Source: Chryseolinea serpens (GTDB lineage Bacteria > Bacteroidota > Bacteroidia > Cytophagales > Cyclobacteriaceae). Taken from it: a stretch of DNA of 64,000 bases. How positions within the stretch are numbered: the stretch's first letter is position 1; each line of letters opens with the position of its first letter. The notes beneath the pieces were generated by a model, which saw only the letters and a list, made by a program, of their open reading frames with translations, was not told where the DNA came from and searched no databases. Of this stretch, positions 52,901 through 60,956 are shown piece by piece. The stretch covers positions 1,612,001-1,676,000 of the forward strand of contig NZ_FQWQ01000001.1 of assembly GCF_900129725.1 (NCBI RefSeq). The letters are read 5' to 3'. Position numbers and translations under genes: made by a program.

Positions 52901-53139
52901 ATTTCCTGAGAAACATAGCCGATAAAGCTAACGATGAGCACGGCGTCTGCAGGAGCGTCGCTCAGGGTGTACTCCCCCTTTACGTCGGTCACCGCTCCGC
53001 GCGAAGTTCCTTTAATGAGGACATTGACGCCAGGCAAGGCCTGGCCATTTTCGTCCGTCACCTGCCCTTTGATCAGGGTTTGCCCGTGGGCGGCAAGCGA
53101 CAGCGTCAAGAAGAAGAGCGCCAGTAGTTTTGTTTTCAT
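49969..53139 (-). CDS. SusC/RagA TonB-dependent transporter (pair 3, beta-glucan locus)
   Basis: A 1056-residue transporter: signal peptide (KLLALFFLTLSLAAHGQT), carboxypeptidase-like domain (GQVTDENGQALPGVNVLIKG), TonB-box and plug (EEVVVIGYGTTTVKELTGSV, LNIRIRGLSTNGDNNPLVLV) and barrel ending KTFMAGLNLNF. There is no STN domain, consistent with control by the divergent sensor at 53390 in place of a sigma/FecR pair. It opens a five-gene operon with SusD, a PKD protein and two GH16 enzymes. Confidence 0.97.
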   Translation of the reverse strand: MKTKLLALFFLTLSLAAHGQTLIKGQVTDENGQALPGVNVLIKGTSRGAVTDVKGEYTLSDAPADAVLIVSFIGYVSQEISVAGKSVVDAKLVPDVKALEEVVVIGYGTTTVKELTGSVSSVSGSKLSSLNTVRVDQALQGQAAGVQISTASGSPGGALNIRIRGLSTNGDNNPLVLVDGVPYSTDGLNALNPSDIESINVLKDGTAGIYGVRAANGVIIITTKQGKRNSKPSIEFSGYYGSQQTTKKLDLLNAHQYAVLKNEAYAAGGQAPPFANVDLGKGTDWQKEVFQKAPIMNYNLNMNGGSDKSTYSIGGSYMNQEGIVGGDKASYRRYNARINFTTDIAPRLTLQNVLLYTNERRRTLPENGIASVLYNTTNASPATTVRNPDGTYTYLEEFSDIINPLAQMANTFNQTNVNKLVGKEELTYKINENFELSARLGYNYANVSSKTFSPLVYYGSGKAQNTATNPALVPDSITLYSKEVDSVRSNGQWTKVNASYKIPRLNSVTETEQTFFNYNAEAFLNYNKTFSDIHHVKATLGISYFGDQGKSLSGTAYNIPYNSNDFADISAADGTNLLNNTTSYQYRSRLQSYFLRGEYGYKGKYMLSALVRRDASSNFGKNNRFGYFPAVSGAWVLSEEPFFQSDLFQFVKVRASYGVAGNDKIGNFRYRALLGGEGVYPFNNQLVNGVAIGTLGNQDLKWETTHQTNVGIDFSLFNGKLDITTDYYIKKTKDLLFQPDISAIAGAYGAGGSPPWINAGDVKNNGFELLINYNDKIGEDFRFNIGYNLTTIHNEVTALPDGVQFIEGGAFGVGGTRPTRMQVGYPIGYFYGYKTDGVYQTTQEVTERGVTQENAQPGDLRFVDQDKSGDINFSNNSDKTKIGSPIPDMIMGLNLGLNFKGFDVSGTLYVSLGNDILRNYERDQPLANLLAYRLNRWTGPGSTNTDPRLFTSSTQTNRNNVISDYFVEDGSFARIKNVQLGYTLPAAISKKIGATKLRIYVAANNLATFTKYRGYDPDLSAQFDPNNASGSTLSSGIDYGFYPQAKTFMAGLNLNF

Positions 53140-53212
53140 GCGTTGTTGATTTTGGTTGAACGGTTCGCTGGTTTGGGAGGCACGAGGCCCGAAAACGTTT
53201 GAACGACTTCAA

Positions 53213-53244
53213 CAAACTTGGCCAGGATGGCACCGGATTTCAAT
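53213..53244 (-). promoter_or_regulatory. Candidate promoter of the beta-glucan operon
   Basis: On the minus strand ATTG (53244-53241), a 20-base spacer and CAAGTTTG (53220-53213) match the -33/-7 consensus with one mismatch in each box. The leader to the SusC start is about 70 bases. The three ACTACATCAA repeats lie 17 to 61 bases upstream of the -33 box, where an activator would bind. Confidence 0.45.
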
Positions 53245-53261
53245 AAACGCGCCCCAACAAT

Positions 53262-53305
53262 ACTACATCAAGGGGGTAATGGCGACTACATCAAAACTAC
53301 ATCAA
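53262..53305. promoter_or_regulatory. Three direct repeats ACTACATCAA between regulator and SusC
   Basis: ACTACATCAA occurs exactly at 53262-53271, 53285-53294 and 53296-53305, a spacing of 23 and 11 bases, that is about two and one helical turns. The copies therefore lie on one face of the DNA. They are the likely binding site of the LuxR-type regulator encoded next to them. Confidence 0.65.
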
Positions 53306-53389
53306 TCCATGAAAAACAGTGATTCTGACGGATTTCAAACGTTTTGCAGAGTTGACTTAACCTCAACATTTCAATACCTTGACCTCATC

Positions 53390-56326
53390 ATGCCCTTCTT
53401 TTACACCCCTTCGCTTCGCCGCGGCCTGGCTTCCCGTTGGTTTTGGTTGCTCATGTATGTGCCCTGCGCACATCTGGCAGCCCAGTCCAGCCTTTCCGGT
53501 CTCCCCTTCACCCGCAACTTCCAACCCCTCGACTATAAGGCCGGCATCCAAAACTGGTCCATCACCCAAACCCGGCAAGGATTGGTCTACATCGCCAACA
53601 ACTTCGGCCTGCTGGAATTTGACGGCGACCAATGGCAAACCTATGGCATGCGCAACGGCACCAAAGTGCGCAGCGTGGCTCGCGACGCCCGGGGCCGCAT
53701 CTATGTGGGCGGCCAGGGCGACTTCGGATTTTTCTTTCCTGATGCCCGGGGCAGGCTGGCCTACACCTCGCTGGCCGACCGCCTCGAAAAACAGTACCGC
53801 GATTTCGACGAGGCGTGGAACATCTACATCGACAACGAGAAAGTCTATTTCTGCACGTTCTCTAATATATATGTGTACGACCAGCAGACCTTCCGCACCG
53901 TTCGGCCCAAAGACGGGATAGACCATTCGTACCTCGTGAACCGTCAACTCTACGTGAACGTGCACCATCAAGGATTGGGCATTCTGCAAGACCAGGAGAT
54001 CCGCACCATCAAAGGCGGGACACAGTTCAAGGACCAAAGCCTTGCCGCCGTGCTGCCCCTGCACGATGACCAACTCCTGGTGGCCACCTTCCAGGATGGC
54101 ATTTATACGCTGAAGGACGGGATAGCCAAACCGTGGAACGCTGCCTTGCAACAATTGCTGAAGACCTCCATCGTCAATTGCATGCTCCGCTTGCGCAACG
54201 GCAACTTTGCTGTGGGCACGCAGAACAGCGGGCTGCTGGTGCTGAGTCCGGAGGGCGATCTGCGCACACAACTCACCAGCGGCCGCGGCATCGACAACGC
54301 CACCGTGCTCTGCCTCTATGAAGACGATCTGAACAATTTATGGGTGGGACAAAACAACGGCCTCGCCTACGTGGAGTTGGGATCGCCTTTCACCTTCATC
54401 AACAAGCAAATGAGCATCCCAGGCTCGGGCTATGCCGCCTACCTGCAGGATCATACCCTGTACCTGGGCACCAGCACCGGGATTTACTTCCGCGAAAAAG
54501 ACAGTGCATCGGACTTCAAACTCGTTGACAACACGCGCGGGCAGGCCTATCACCTGGGCCACTATGGAAACGACCTCCTCGCCGGCCGCCACCACGGCGC
54601 CACGCACATTGAAGGCAGCACCGGCGAAGTGCTATCGACGGAATTCGGTTCGTGGGTGTACCTGACCCTGAAAGATCACCCCGACCGGTTGTTGGAAGGA
54701 ACCTATACGGGGTTGCAGCTATACGCGCTGGTGAATGGCCATTGGAAATTCAAAAAGAAGCTGAGCGGATTTGACGAGTCGTCGCGCGTGATGGCGGAAG
54801 ATCCTTCGGGCGACATCTGGGTGACCCATGGCTACAAGGGCGCATTCCGCATAACACTCCATCCTAACCTGGACAGCATCGCGAAGGTCTCGTTTTACGG
54901 GACCGACAAAGGTTTTCCCTCCAACCTGCTCATCAATGTCTTTAAAGTGCGCAATGAACTGCTCTTCACCAGCACCAACGGCGTCTATACCTACGACCGG
55001 GCTACCGACCGCTTTGTGCCCGACACCTTCTTCACGCCCCGTCTTGGGAAAAATGACCAGGTCTGGTTCATTCGCGAAGACGCACTGGGCAACATTTATT
55101 TCATCAGCCGCGACCATATCGGCGTATTCAAAAAAAATTCCCTCGGCGATTATACCCTCGAAGAAAATGCCTTTGGAAAAATACGAAAGCATCTGAATGA
55201 CGATCTGATCAGCATGGTCATTTTGCAAAACAACGAAGTGTTGTTTGGGGCAAAAGATGGATTCATTCATTACAATCCCTACCATCCCGCCGAACAAAAG
55301 TCCAACTTCAAAACCCTCATTCGAAGGGTGGTCACCACCTCCGTGAATCGTGACTCCGTGCTGTTCTTCGGACACTATACGAACCATGACTCCATTAGTG
55401 ACCAGCAAGGTGAAATGCTTCCCGAACTGCGCTATCGCAACAATTCGGTCAACTTCACCTTTGCCGCCACCTCCTTCGAAGGCAATGCCGACCCTACGTA
55501 TCAATATTACCTGGAGAACTTTGAAAAAGAATGGTCGGATTGGGGCGCCAAGACGCAAAAGGAATATACGAACCTGAAGGAAGGCGATTATGTTTTTCAC
55601 GTGCGCGCCCGTAATGTCAGCGGCGAGATCAGTCCCGTGACGACCTACGCCTTCACCATTCTTGCACCGTGGTACCGGTCGGGATGGGCGTATTTTTGTT
55701 ACGGGCTTTCCGTGATCGCGATCCTGTTTGCGGCTTTCAATTTTGTCGATCGCAAATACCAGCGGGAGCAACGGCTGATGGAACAGAAACAACAGGAAGA
55801 GCTCAGCCAAAAAGATACCGCGCTGGAACACTTGTCGCAGCGCTCGCAGGAAGAGATCACGCGGTTGCAAAATGAAAAGCTGGAGTCGGAGCTTCAGCAC
55901 ATGAACAACGAGCTTGCCACGTCGACGATGCATCTCTTGAATAAAAACGAATTCATTACCAGCATCAAGAACCAGCTTGCGCACATCCTCAAAAAGAACA
56001 CCAACGAAGAAGTGCGGAAAGAACTCACCCAAATCAACCGCAACATCGAACAAAACATTTCCGCCGACGACGATTGGGAACATTTTCAGTTTCACTTCGA
56101 CCGTGTGCACGGCGATTTCTCAAACCGTTTCAAAACTTCTTTTCCTTCGCTAAGTCCCCAGGAGCTGAAACTGAGTGCCTATTTGCGCATGAACCTTTCC
56201 TCGAAAGAGATCGCCCAGTTGCTCAACATCTCGGTACGGGGCGTGGAAATAAGCCGTTACCGCCTGCGGAAAAAGATCCAGCTCGACCGCAATAAAAATC
56301 TTCAGGACTTCATTTTGAATTTCTGA
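53390..56326 (+). CDS. Sensor/regulator with propeller, Y_Y_Y, helix and LuxR-type HTH
   Basis: About 978 residues from the ATG at 53390, chosen because it opens a signal-like segment (WFWLLMYVPCAHLAAQ); longer starts run through the repeat-bearing promoter region. A two-component-regulator-like propeller fills about residues 30-670 (VYIANNFGLLEFDGDQWQTY, VCLYEDDLNNLWVGQNNGLA with the first residue approximate), a Y_Y_Y domain about 680-760 (YQYYLENFEKEWSDWGAKTQ), a transmembrane helix about 765-786, a coiled coil, and a LuxR-type HTH at about 920-978 (LSPQELKLSAYLRMNLSSKE). It senses glycan in the periplasm and acts on DNA directly, without a kinase. It is divergent from the beta-glucan operon. 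Confidence 0.9.
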   Translation: MPFFYTPSLRRGLASRWFWLLMYVPCAHLAAQSSLSGLPFTRNFQPLDYKAGIQNWSITQTRQGLVYIANNFGLLEFDGDQWQTYGMRNGTKVRSVARDARGRIYVGGQGDFGFFFPDARGRLAYTSLADRLEKQYRDFDEAWNIYIDNEKVYFCTFSNIYVYDQQTFRTVRPKDGIDHSYLVNRQLYVNVHHQGLGILQDQEIRTIKGGTQFKDQSLAAVLPLHDDQLLVATFQDGIYTLKDGIAKPWNAALQQLLKTSIVNCMLRLRNGNFAVGTQNSGLLVLSPEGDLRTQLTSGRGIDNATVLCLYEDDLNNLWVGQNNGLAYVELGSPFTFINKQMSIPGSGYAAYLQDHTLYLGTSTGIYFREKDSASDFKLVDNTRGQAYHLGHYGNDLLAGRHHGATHIEGSTGEVLSTEFGSWVYLTLKDHPDRLLEGTYTGLQLYALVNGHWKFKKKLSGFDESSRVMAEDPSGDIWVTHGYKGAFRITLHPNLDSIAKVSFYGTDKGFPSNLLINVFKVRNELLFTSTNGVYTYDRATDRFVPDTFFTPRLGKNDQVWFIREDALGNIYFISRDHIGVFKKNSLGDYTLEENAFGKIRKHLNDDLISMVILQNNEVLFGAKDGFIHYNPYHPAEQKSNFKTLIRRVVTTSVNRDSVLFFGHYTNHDSISDQQGEMLPELRYRNNSVNFTFAATSFEGNADPTYQYYLENFEKEWSDWGAKTQKEYTNLKEGDYVFHVRARNVSGEISPVTTYAFTILAPWYRSGWAYFCYGLSVIAILFAAFNFVDRKYQREQRLMEQKQQEELSQKDTALEHLSQRSQEEITRLQNEKLESELQHMNNELATSTMHLLNKNEFITSIKNQLAHILKKNTNEEVRKELTQINRNIEQNISADDDWEHFQFHFDRVHGDFSNRFKTSFPSLSPQELKLSAYLRMNLSSKEIAQLLNISVRGVEISRYRLRKKIQLDRNKNLQDFILNF

Positions 56327-56400
56327 TCGTCCTCCAAAGCCTTGCTTGGCGAAGAGACGTTGCTTACTTTTAAAGACCACTCCATGACTCCAGTGCCGCT

Positions 56401-57051
56401 ATGAAACTTACTTCCCTTTTAATGCTCAGTGCCCTTTTTATCGGTGTCTCCGCATTTCGTTTTGTGTCCACTGGAAAACCCTGGCAAACCAAAAGTCAAT
56501 CTATCCCAGGCCGCGTGCAATGCGAATTCTATGACGAGGGCGGCGAAGGGGTTGCTTATCACGATGCCGACGCCGTGAACAATGGCAGCGGAAAGCTCAA
56601 CCCCGCCAACGGCACCTACCTCAACGAATTCCGTATGAACGAAGGCGTGGACATTTCTTACACAAAAGGAAAAGACATCGACAACAATCCCTACAACACC
56701 GTGGCCCCGGAAATGGATCAACTGTATGTGGGGTGGACGCAGCCAGGAGAATGGATTCACTATACCCTCCAAATAAAAGAAGCAGGCACCTACACGGTGG
56801 GCCTCATGTATACGTCGCACGACGACGGCACCATTGCGCTGGATTTGGATGGGAAACGCATCTCGAAAGATCTCCTCGTAAAATCCACCTACGCCGCGGG
56901 CGACACCATTGCCTGGCGTCAATGGCATCATTGGAATAAAGCGGAAGCGTTGGGGGAAGTGACCTTGTCAAAAGGTACGCATGTTCTCACCTTGCACACC
57001 GTCGCGGCCGGCCAGATGAACTACGACTACCTCGAATTCAAAAAACGGTAA
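56401..57051 (+). CDS. Secreted CBM6-like carbohydrate-binding protein
   Basis: A 216-residue protein with a signal peptide (KLTSLLMLSALFIGVSAFRF). The mature part is a CBM6/35-type beta sandwich: IPGRVQCEFYDEGGEGVAYH at the start, DQLYVGWTQPGEWIHYTLQI in the middle, and ATYTVGLM-like strands then THVLTLHTVAAGQMNYDYLE at the end. Such modules usually sit on GH16 or GH2 enzymes; here it stands alone. It is co-directional with the regulator, 74 bases after it, and probably helps capture the same beta-glucan. Confidence 0.85.
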   Translation: MKLTSLLMLSALFIGVSAFRFVSTGKPWQTKSQSIPGRVQCEFYDEGGEGVAYHDADAVNNGSGKLNPANGTYLNEFRMNEGVDISYTKGKDIDNNPYNTVAPEMDQLYVGWTQPGEWIHYTLQIKEAGTYTVGLMYTSHDDGTIALDLDGKRISKDLLVKSTYAAGDTIAWRQWHHWNKAEALGEVTLSKGTHVLTLHTVAAGQMNYDYLEFKKR

Positions 57052-57082
57052 GTCCGGCATTTAGCAAACTAATTTTAATGTA

Positions 57083-57586
57083 CTAGATCAGCGCGGCCAG
57101 TTCTGCGGTGAGTGCAATCGCCAATTCAGGCCTCCCATGAAATTGAGCGGGCGTGTTTTGAAACAGTTCGATGCGCCATTCATTTTTTATATTGGAAGCC
57201 ACCAAGGTCTGGATCGCATTGAGGCTGGGGTTAATATAGTTTTCTCCGGCAGGGATCATTCCCGCCACGGCATGCAGCAGTGCCGTATCGGCATTCGGGA
57301 AACGGACCTCCTTCACCATGCCCACGTAGGTGCCGGTGCGATGATCGTTGAAAACGCGCGAAAGCTCTTCAAAAATTCCTTCACGGCCTTTCAGCTCACT
57401 ACCGTCAAAGCCCACCGCCCAGCCTTGTTCGTGAAAGAGATTGGAAAATCCTTTTGCACTTTTCGCGTTCCACTGTTGAAGAAGTTGGCGGTATAAATCC
57501 TGAACCTTTTGTTGTCCGGCACTCGCCGGCTTCGATGATAGGGTATCCATAGCGTTGGCGGTTTTAATGACCTTGATCGCTTTCAT
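57083..57586 (-). CDS. SgcJ/EcaC-type (NTF2-like) protein
   Basis: A 167-residue protein of the SnoaL/NTF2-like superfamily: VQDLYRQLLQQWNAKSAKGF, SNLFHEQGWAVGFDGSELKG, GREGIFEELSRVFNDHRTGT and VRFPNADTALLHAVAGMIPA, the usual order of helix and cone strands in SgcJ/EcaC family members. These are small-molecule-binding or isomerase-like domains, here without a known ligand. The start may be the ATG at 57550, which removes a 12-residue leader. It is a single gene in a gap between divergently arranged neighbours. Confidence 0.82.
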   Translation of the reverse strand: MKAIKVIKTANAMDTLSSKPASAGQQKVQDLYRQLLQQWNAKSAKGFSNLFHEQGWAVGFDGSELKGREGIFEELSRVFNDHRTGTYVGMVKEVRFPNADTALLHAVAGMIPAGENYINPSLNAIQTLVASNIKNEWRIELFQNTPAQFHGRPELAIALTAELAALI

Positions 57587-57852
57587 CCTGAAAATGATGG
57601 GCCAAAAATTATTAACCTCCGGATAAGTTTTTCAACGCCCCGCCGTTCTAGTTGTGGAACGCCCAGTGTGGAAATTTCACCCAGGATCAAGGGATTTTTT
57701 CCCCGCCAGGCGACCCAAACACCCTAGTGTGGCCAGAACGGCTGGAAATCCCCCCATTTATACGCCATCCAAACTCTGGCACACATTTTTACAGGTTTTC
57801 CGCAGCATCAGCAACGCGGATTGCCCATTCAACGCAGAAACCACTAGGCCAC

Positions 57853-59064
57853 ATGGATAACTTCACTTTCCCCACAGACAGCCATATCCACACGGATATC
57901 GTTTGCTTCGCCGAACACGGATGGAACTTCACCTCCGACAGGCCCCAACATTTGTTGAAACGCTTCGCTAAGGGATTCCGGGTATTCTACATCGAATTGC
58001 CCGTATTCCACGCCGACGCCGACCGGTATGACATCACGCTCACGGAAGATCACGTCATTGTCGTCACCCCGAATCTGCAAGGCGAGCCCGCACAAAACGA
58101 TGCCACCACCCGTTGGCGCGAATTGCTCATTCGTCTCTTCAATGAGGAACGGATCGACTCGTATATCTTCTGGTACTATTCGGTGCAAGCCCTGAAAGTG
58201 AGCACGCATTTCACCCCGGACCTGGTGATCTATGATTGCATGGACCGTCCATCCGAAACCGAAGAAATGCGCGAAAGCGAGCATGAGCTATTGGAATTTG
58301 CCGATGTCGTCTTCACCAGCGGCCAGCGCGTGTTTGAAGCCACGCGCAAACTTCACGAAAACACCTACCTATTCCCCAACAGCATCGACAAGGATCATTT
58401 CGCTTCGGCGCGCACCTTTAAGTACGATCCCCCGGATCAAGCTTCCATCGGCCGTCCTCGCTTTGGCTATTTTGGCGAGATCGATCAACGCATCGATTTT
58501 GATCTGTTGGTGACCGTATCAAAAAAACGCCCGCATTGGCACTTCATCCTGGTGGGTGCCGTGGTCAACGTGAGCTCCTCGCAACTGCCGAACTACCGGA
58601 ATTTCCATTATCTCGGCGCCAAACGCTATGAAGAACTTCCGCAATACATCGGCGGCTGGAACATTGCCATGATCCCCTTTGCCCACAATGAGTACACGCG
58701 CTTTATCAACCCGACAAAAACAGCAGAATATCTCGCTGCCGGCAAGCCCGTCATCTCCTCCCCGATCACCGATGTGATTCGTCCCTATGGCATTTCAGGG
58801 TTAGTCTCCATCGCGGGCACAGCAAATGAGTTTATCAAGGTCGCCGAAGAATTGCTCGCGGCCGATGAGGAAACGAAGAGCACCCTGATGTATAAAGTGG
58901 ACCACTACCTGGCCGGACAATCGTGGGACAAAACCTGGGGCGAAATGATGGGTCTCATCGCGACGCTGCTTTCGAAAAAAGCGCTGCAAGGTCCGAAGCA
59001 TCTTCAGGAAGCCTGGATGCAATCGGAAAGTGTCTTGGTGGAAGAACGCCATTTTGAACATTGA
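57853..59064 (+). CDS. Glycosyltransferase, GT4-like, group 1
   Basis: A 403-residue protein from the ATG at 57853, chosen because the family begins near IVCFAEHGWNFTSDRPQHLL; longer starts add a non-conserved leader. It has a GT-B fold: the N-terminal domain includes HLLKRFAKGFRVFYIELPVF and LVIYDCMDRPSE, the C-terminal domain FGYFGEIDQRIDFDLLVTVS, NVSSSQLPNYRNFHYLGAKR, YEELPQYIGGWNIAMIPFAH and FINPTKTAEYLAAGKPVISS, where the E of PTKTAEYLA contacts the nucleotide sugar. This type is often linked to exopolysaccharide or O-antigen genes, but here stands alone. Confidence 0.88.
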   Translation: MDNFTFPTDSHIHTDIVCFAEHGWNFTSDRPQHLLKRFAKGFRVFYIELPVFHADADRYDITLTEDHVIVVTPNLQGEPAQNDATTRWRELLIRLFNEERIDSYIFWYYSVQALKVSTHFTPDLVIYDCMDRPSETEEMRESEHELLEFADVVFTSGQRVFEATRKLHENTYLFPNSIDKDHFASARTFKYDPPDQASIGRPRFGYFGEIDQRIDFDLLVTVSKKRPHWHFILVGAVVNVSSSQLPNYRNFHYLGAKRYEELPQYIGGWNIAMIPFAHNEYTRFINPTKTAEYLAAGKPVISSPITDVIRPYGISGLVSIAGTANEFIKVAEELLAADEETKSTLMYKVDHYLAGQSWDKTWGEMMGLIATLLSKKALQGPKHLQEAWMQSESVLVEERHFEH

Positions 59065-59114
59065 TCCGGTCGACGGTTCAACGCACGGAGTAGCATTCTC
59101 TCTGGTTTATATAA

Positions 59115-59146
59115 AAAGGCATCGGTCATTTCTGAACGATGCCTTT
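59115..59146. terminator. Bidirectional terminator
   Basis: Ten-base perfect arms AAAGGCATCG (59115-59124) and CGATGCCTTT (59137-59146), loop of 12 bases, followed on the plus strand by GCTCTTTATT. It lies 51 bases after the glycosyltransferase stop and 23 bases beyond the stop of the convergent gene at 59169. Confidence 0.75.
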
Positions 59147-59168
59147 GCTCTTTATTAACAATCTCCGT

Positions 59169-59609
59169 TTAGGTATGATCTTCTTCGAGGTCGTCGTGGT
59201 CATCGCCACCGAGGCTGTAGGAATTGTTTTCTTCATCTTCGCTTCCGATGCGTTCGGCGGCATCGTCATCGTTCACGCCGGGGATGTCGAGATCTTCGCC
59301 GGAGAAGTCGACGGGGTATATGCGATTTTTCAGCAGTTCATCATCCCCTTCGTCGGACTCCAGTTCGGTATCGCCTAGCGCCTGAAGGTCATCTTTCGTC
59401 ACGTCCGACTCGTTGTGCTTGCCCGTGGTCTTGCGCACGGTCTTGACCTTGGATGGATCAAGCGGTCCTTCCGCGGCTTCACCATCCATGCCCATCTCCA
59501 CGCGGTTGGCGCGATTCATAATATCTTCCTGAGCCGGATATTTCGGGTAGCCCGGAAATTTCTCATCCCCCGCTTTTCCCTTCTTCGTCGGTTTTGCTTG
59601 CTTCTTCAT
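59169..59609 (-). CDS. Acidic, low-complexity protein of unknown function
   Basis: A 146-residue protein with a basic N terminus (KKQAKPTKKGKAGDEKFPGY) and an increasingly acidic C terminus (ELESDEGDDELLKNRIYPVD, then IGSEDEENNSYSLGGDDHDD). There is no signal peptide, membrane helix or cysteine. YPKYPAQEDIMNRANRVEMG is the only folded-looking stretch. Similar charged proteins of this length occur as conserved hypotheticals in Bacteroidota. It may be a disordered nucleoid- or stress-related protein; the function is unknown. Confidence 0.75.
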   Translation of the reverse strand: MKKQAKPTKKGKAGDEKFPGYPKYPAQEDIMNRANRVEMGMDGEAAEGPLDPSKVKTVRKTTGKHNESDVTKDDLQALGDTELESDEGDDELLKNRIYPVDFSGEDLDIPGVNDDDAAERIGSEDEENNSYSLGGDDHDDLEEDHT

Positions 59610-59743
59610 ATTCGTGTGGTTAGATTAATCTTGTTGTCAATATTCATGCCTTTCACGGTAGATGCTGCCGATCGATCCTCGAGCTTTTGCGTACGGATCA
59701 TCTCATCCTGAAGGGGAAACGCTTTGGGGGATTTATGCGTTCC

Positions 59744-60124
59744 TCATCGTTCCTGCATCACCGAAAGAATGTTTCCCGCCGGGTCCTTGAACCACGCCAC
59801 CTTCGGGCCACGATCATCGCGCGAAATATCATCCGGGTCCGTTTTTAAGTCGGGCTCATCGTAATGCTCAAAGTGGATGCCCGCCTGCTTCAATTCCTTG
59901 ACAGCCTTCTCAATGTCATCGACCGGAAAATTCAATACCGTAAACGTAGCGGCCTCGTGATTGGGCTTGGGATAGATCAATACATTGTTGTCTTTTCCCA
60001 AGTGCACCTGTAGGTATTCTTTTTTATCGTCCACGTCCAGGTGGAGAACATTGCCATAAAAATTCTTTGCTTTCCCCAAATCGTCGGTGGAGAAACTGCT
60101 GAAGGCTTTTTTGATCTTTAGCAT
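59744..60124 (-). CDS. VOC-family (glyoxalase-like) protein
   Basis: A 126-residue single VOC domain with two beta-alpha-beta-beta-beta repeats: [20 protein letters not shown] starts the first, [20 protein letters not shown] the second, and the end [20 protein letters not shown] is the family's typical C-terminal strand. It resembles small glyoxalase/bleomycin-resistance-type proteins; the metal ligands are not complete enough to predict a lyase. It lies alone, transcribed away from the reductase gene at 60363. Confidence 0.9.
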   Translation of the reverse strand: MLKIKKAFSSFSTDDLGKAKNFYGNVLHLDVDDKKEYLQVHLGKDNNVLIYPKPNHEAATFTVLNFPVDDIEKAVKELKQAGIHFEHYDEPDLKTDPDDISRDDRGPKVAWFKDPAGNILSVMQER

Positions 60125-60315
60125 GGTTGTTTTGTTTTGGTGAACATTCGTTTTCAGGGAAGTATCATTTTTCCCAGCCTATAAAACAACCCCAGTGGGC
60201 TATTGGTTTTTTTCTTCACCACCCGTTCGGGTGATTTTGCAACAGAAAGATTCTTTTGTCGGGATCAGCCCGTCAAATGTCGCAATACGGTCATTCACGT
60301 CGCGAATGCTCCCGC

Positions 60316-60323
60316 TATGTTTG
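60316..60323 (+). promoter_or_regulatory. -7 box of the RibD-like reductase gene
   Basis: TATGTTTG matches TAnnTTTG exactly and lies 39 bases before the ATG at 60363. There is no good -33 box at the expected distance. Confidence 0.4.
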
Positions 60324-60362
60324 TAGTATGAATGTACGGCATACGCTAATCAATAAAAAATC

Positions 60363-60956
60363 ATGGAACAAAAAGTAACACCTCAACCCGGCAAACTGAT
60401 CCTGGACATTGCGATGTCGCTGGACGGCTACATGGCCGGTCCCAACATCAGCGCCACGCATCCGCTGGGTGAGGATGGTCCACGACTGCACCGCTGGATG
60501 TTTGAAGAGAAGACCGAAATCGATAACGCTGTAGTGGCAGAGATGGTAGACACCGCCGGCGCGGTGCTGGTGGGGGGAAGAACTTATTTTACGGCCATCG
60601 ATGACGCGTGGGGTGGCCGAACCCCATTCGTCGTGCCCGCCTTTGTATTAACACACCGCTCACCCCAAATCCCCGTGAAGGGTTTCACCTTTGTGCACGA
60701 CGGCATTGAAAGCGCCCTGGCGCAGGCAAAAACCGCTGCGGGTGAAAAAGCGGTCTGGCTGATGGGAGGTGCTGATATCATTCAACAATATCTCAGCGCA
60801 GGACTGGTAGACGAAATGCAAATTCACATCACCCATATATTGCTGGGCGGCGGCACCCGCTTGTTCGACACGCTGGCAGTTCCCCCGGAACTTACGAAAA
60901 CGCGGGTGATCGCCTCCGACGGGGTAACCCATCTCCGGTTCAAGGTTGTCAAATGA
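60363..60956 (+). CDS. Dihydrofolate reductase-family (RibD C-terminal-like) protein
   Basis: A 197-residue protein with the DHFR/RibD fold: GKLILDIAMSLDGYMAGPNI, AGAVLVGGRTYFTAI, FVLTHRSPQIPVKGFTFVHD and VWLMGGADIIQQYLSAGLVD, ending DGVTHLRFKVVK. The GRTYF and GGADI blocks form the NADPH site. Stand-alone members of this group are NADPH-dependent reductases of unknown substrate, separate from riboflavin synthesis. It appears to be a single gene with its own promoter. Confidence 0.92.
   Translation: MEQKVTPQPGKLILDIAMSLDGYMAGPNISATHPLGEDGPRLHRWMFEEKTEIDNAVVAEMVDTAGAVLVGGRTYFTAIDDAWGGRTPFVVPAFVLTHRSPQIPVKGFTFVHDGIESALAQAKTAAGEKAVWLMGGADIIQQYLSAGLVDEMQIHITHILLGGGTRLFDTLAVPPELTKTRVIASDGVTHLRFKVVK

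Noticed and set aside
57652-57852. Longer start for the glycosyltransferase
   Set aside because: The extra 67 residues are rich in P, R and H with no relation to the family, while the ATG at 57853 begins just before the conserved first strand.
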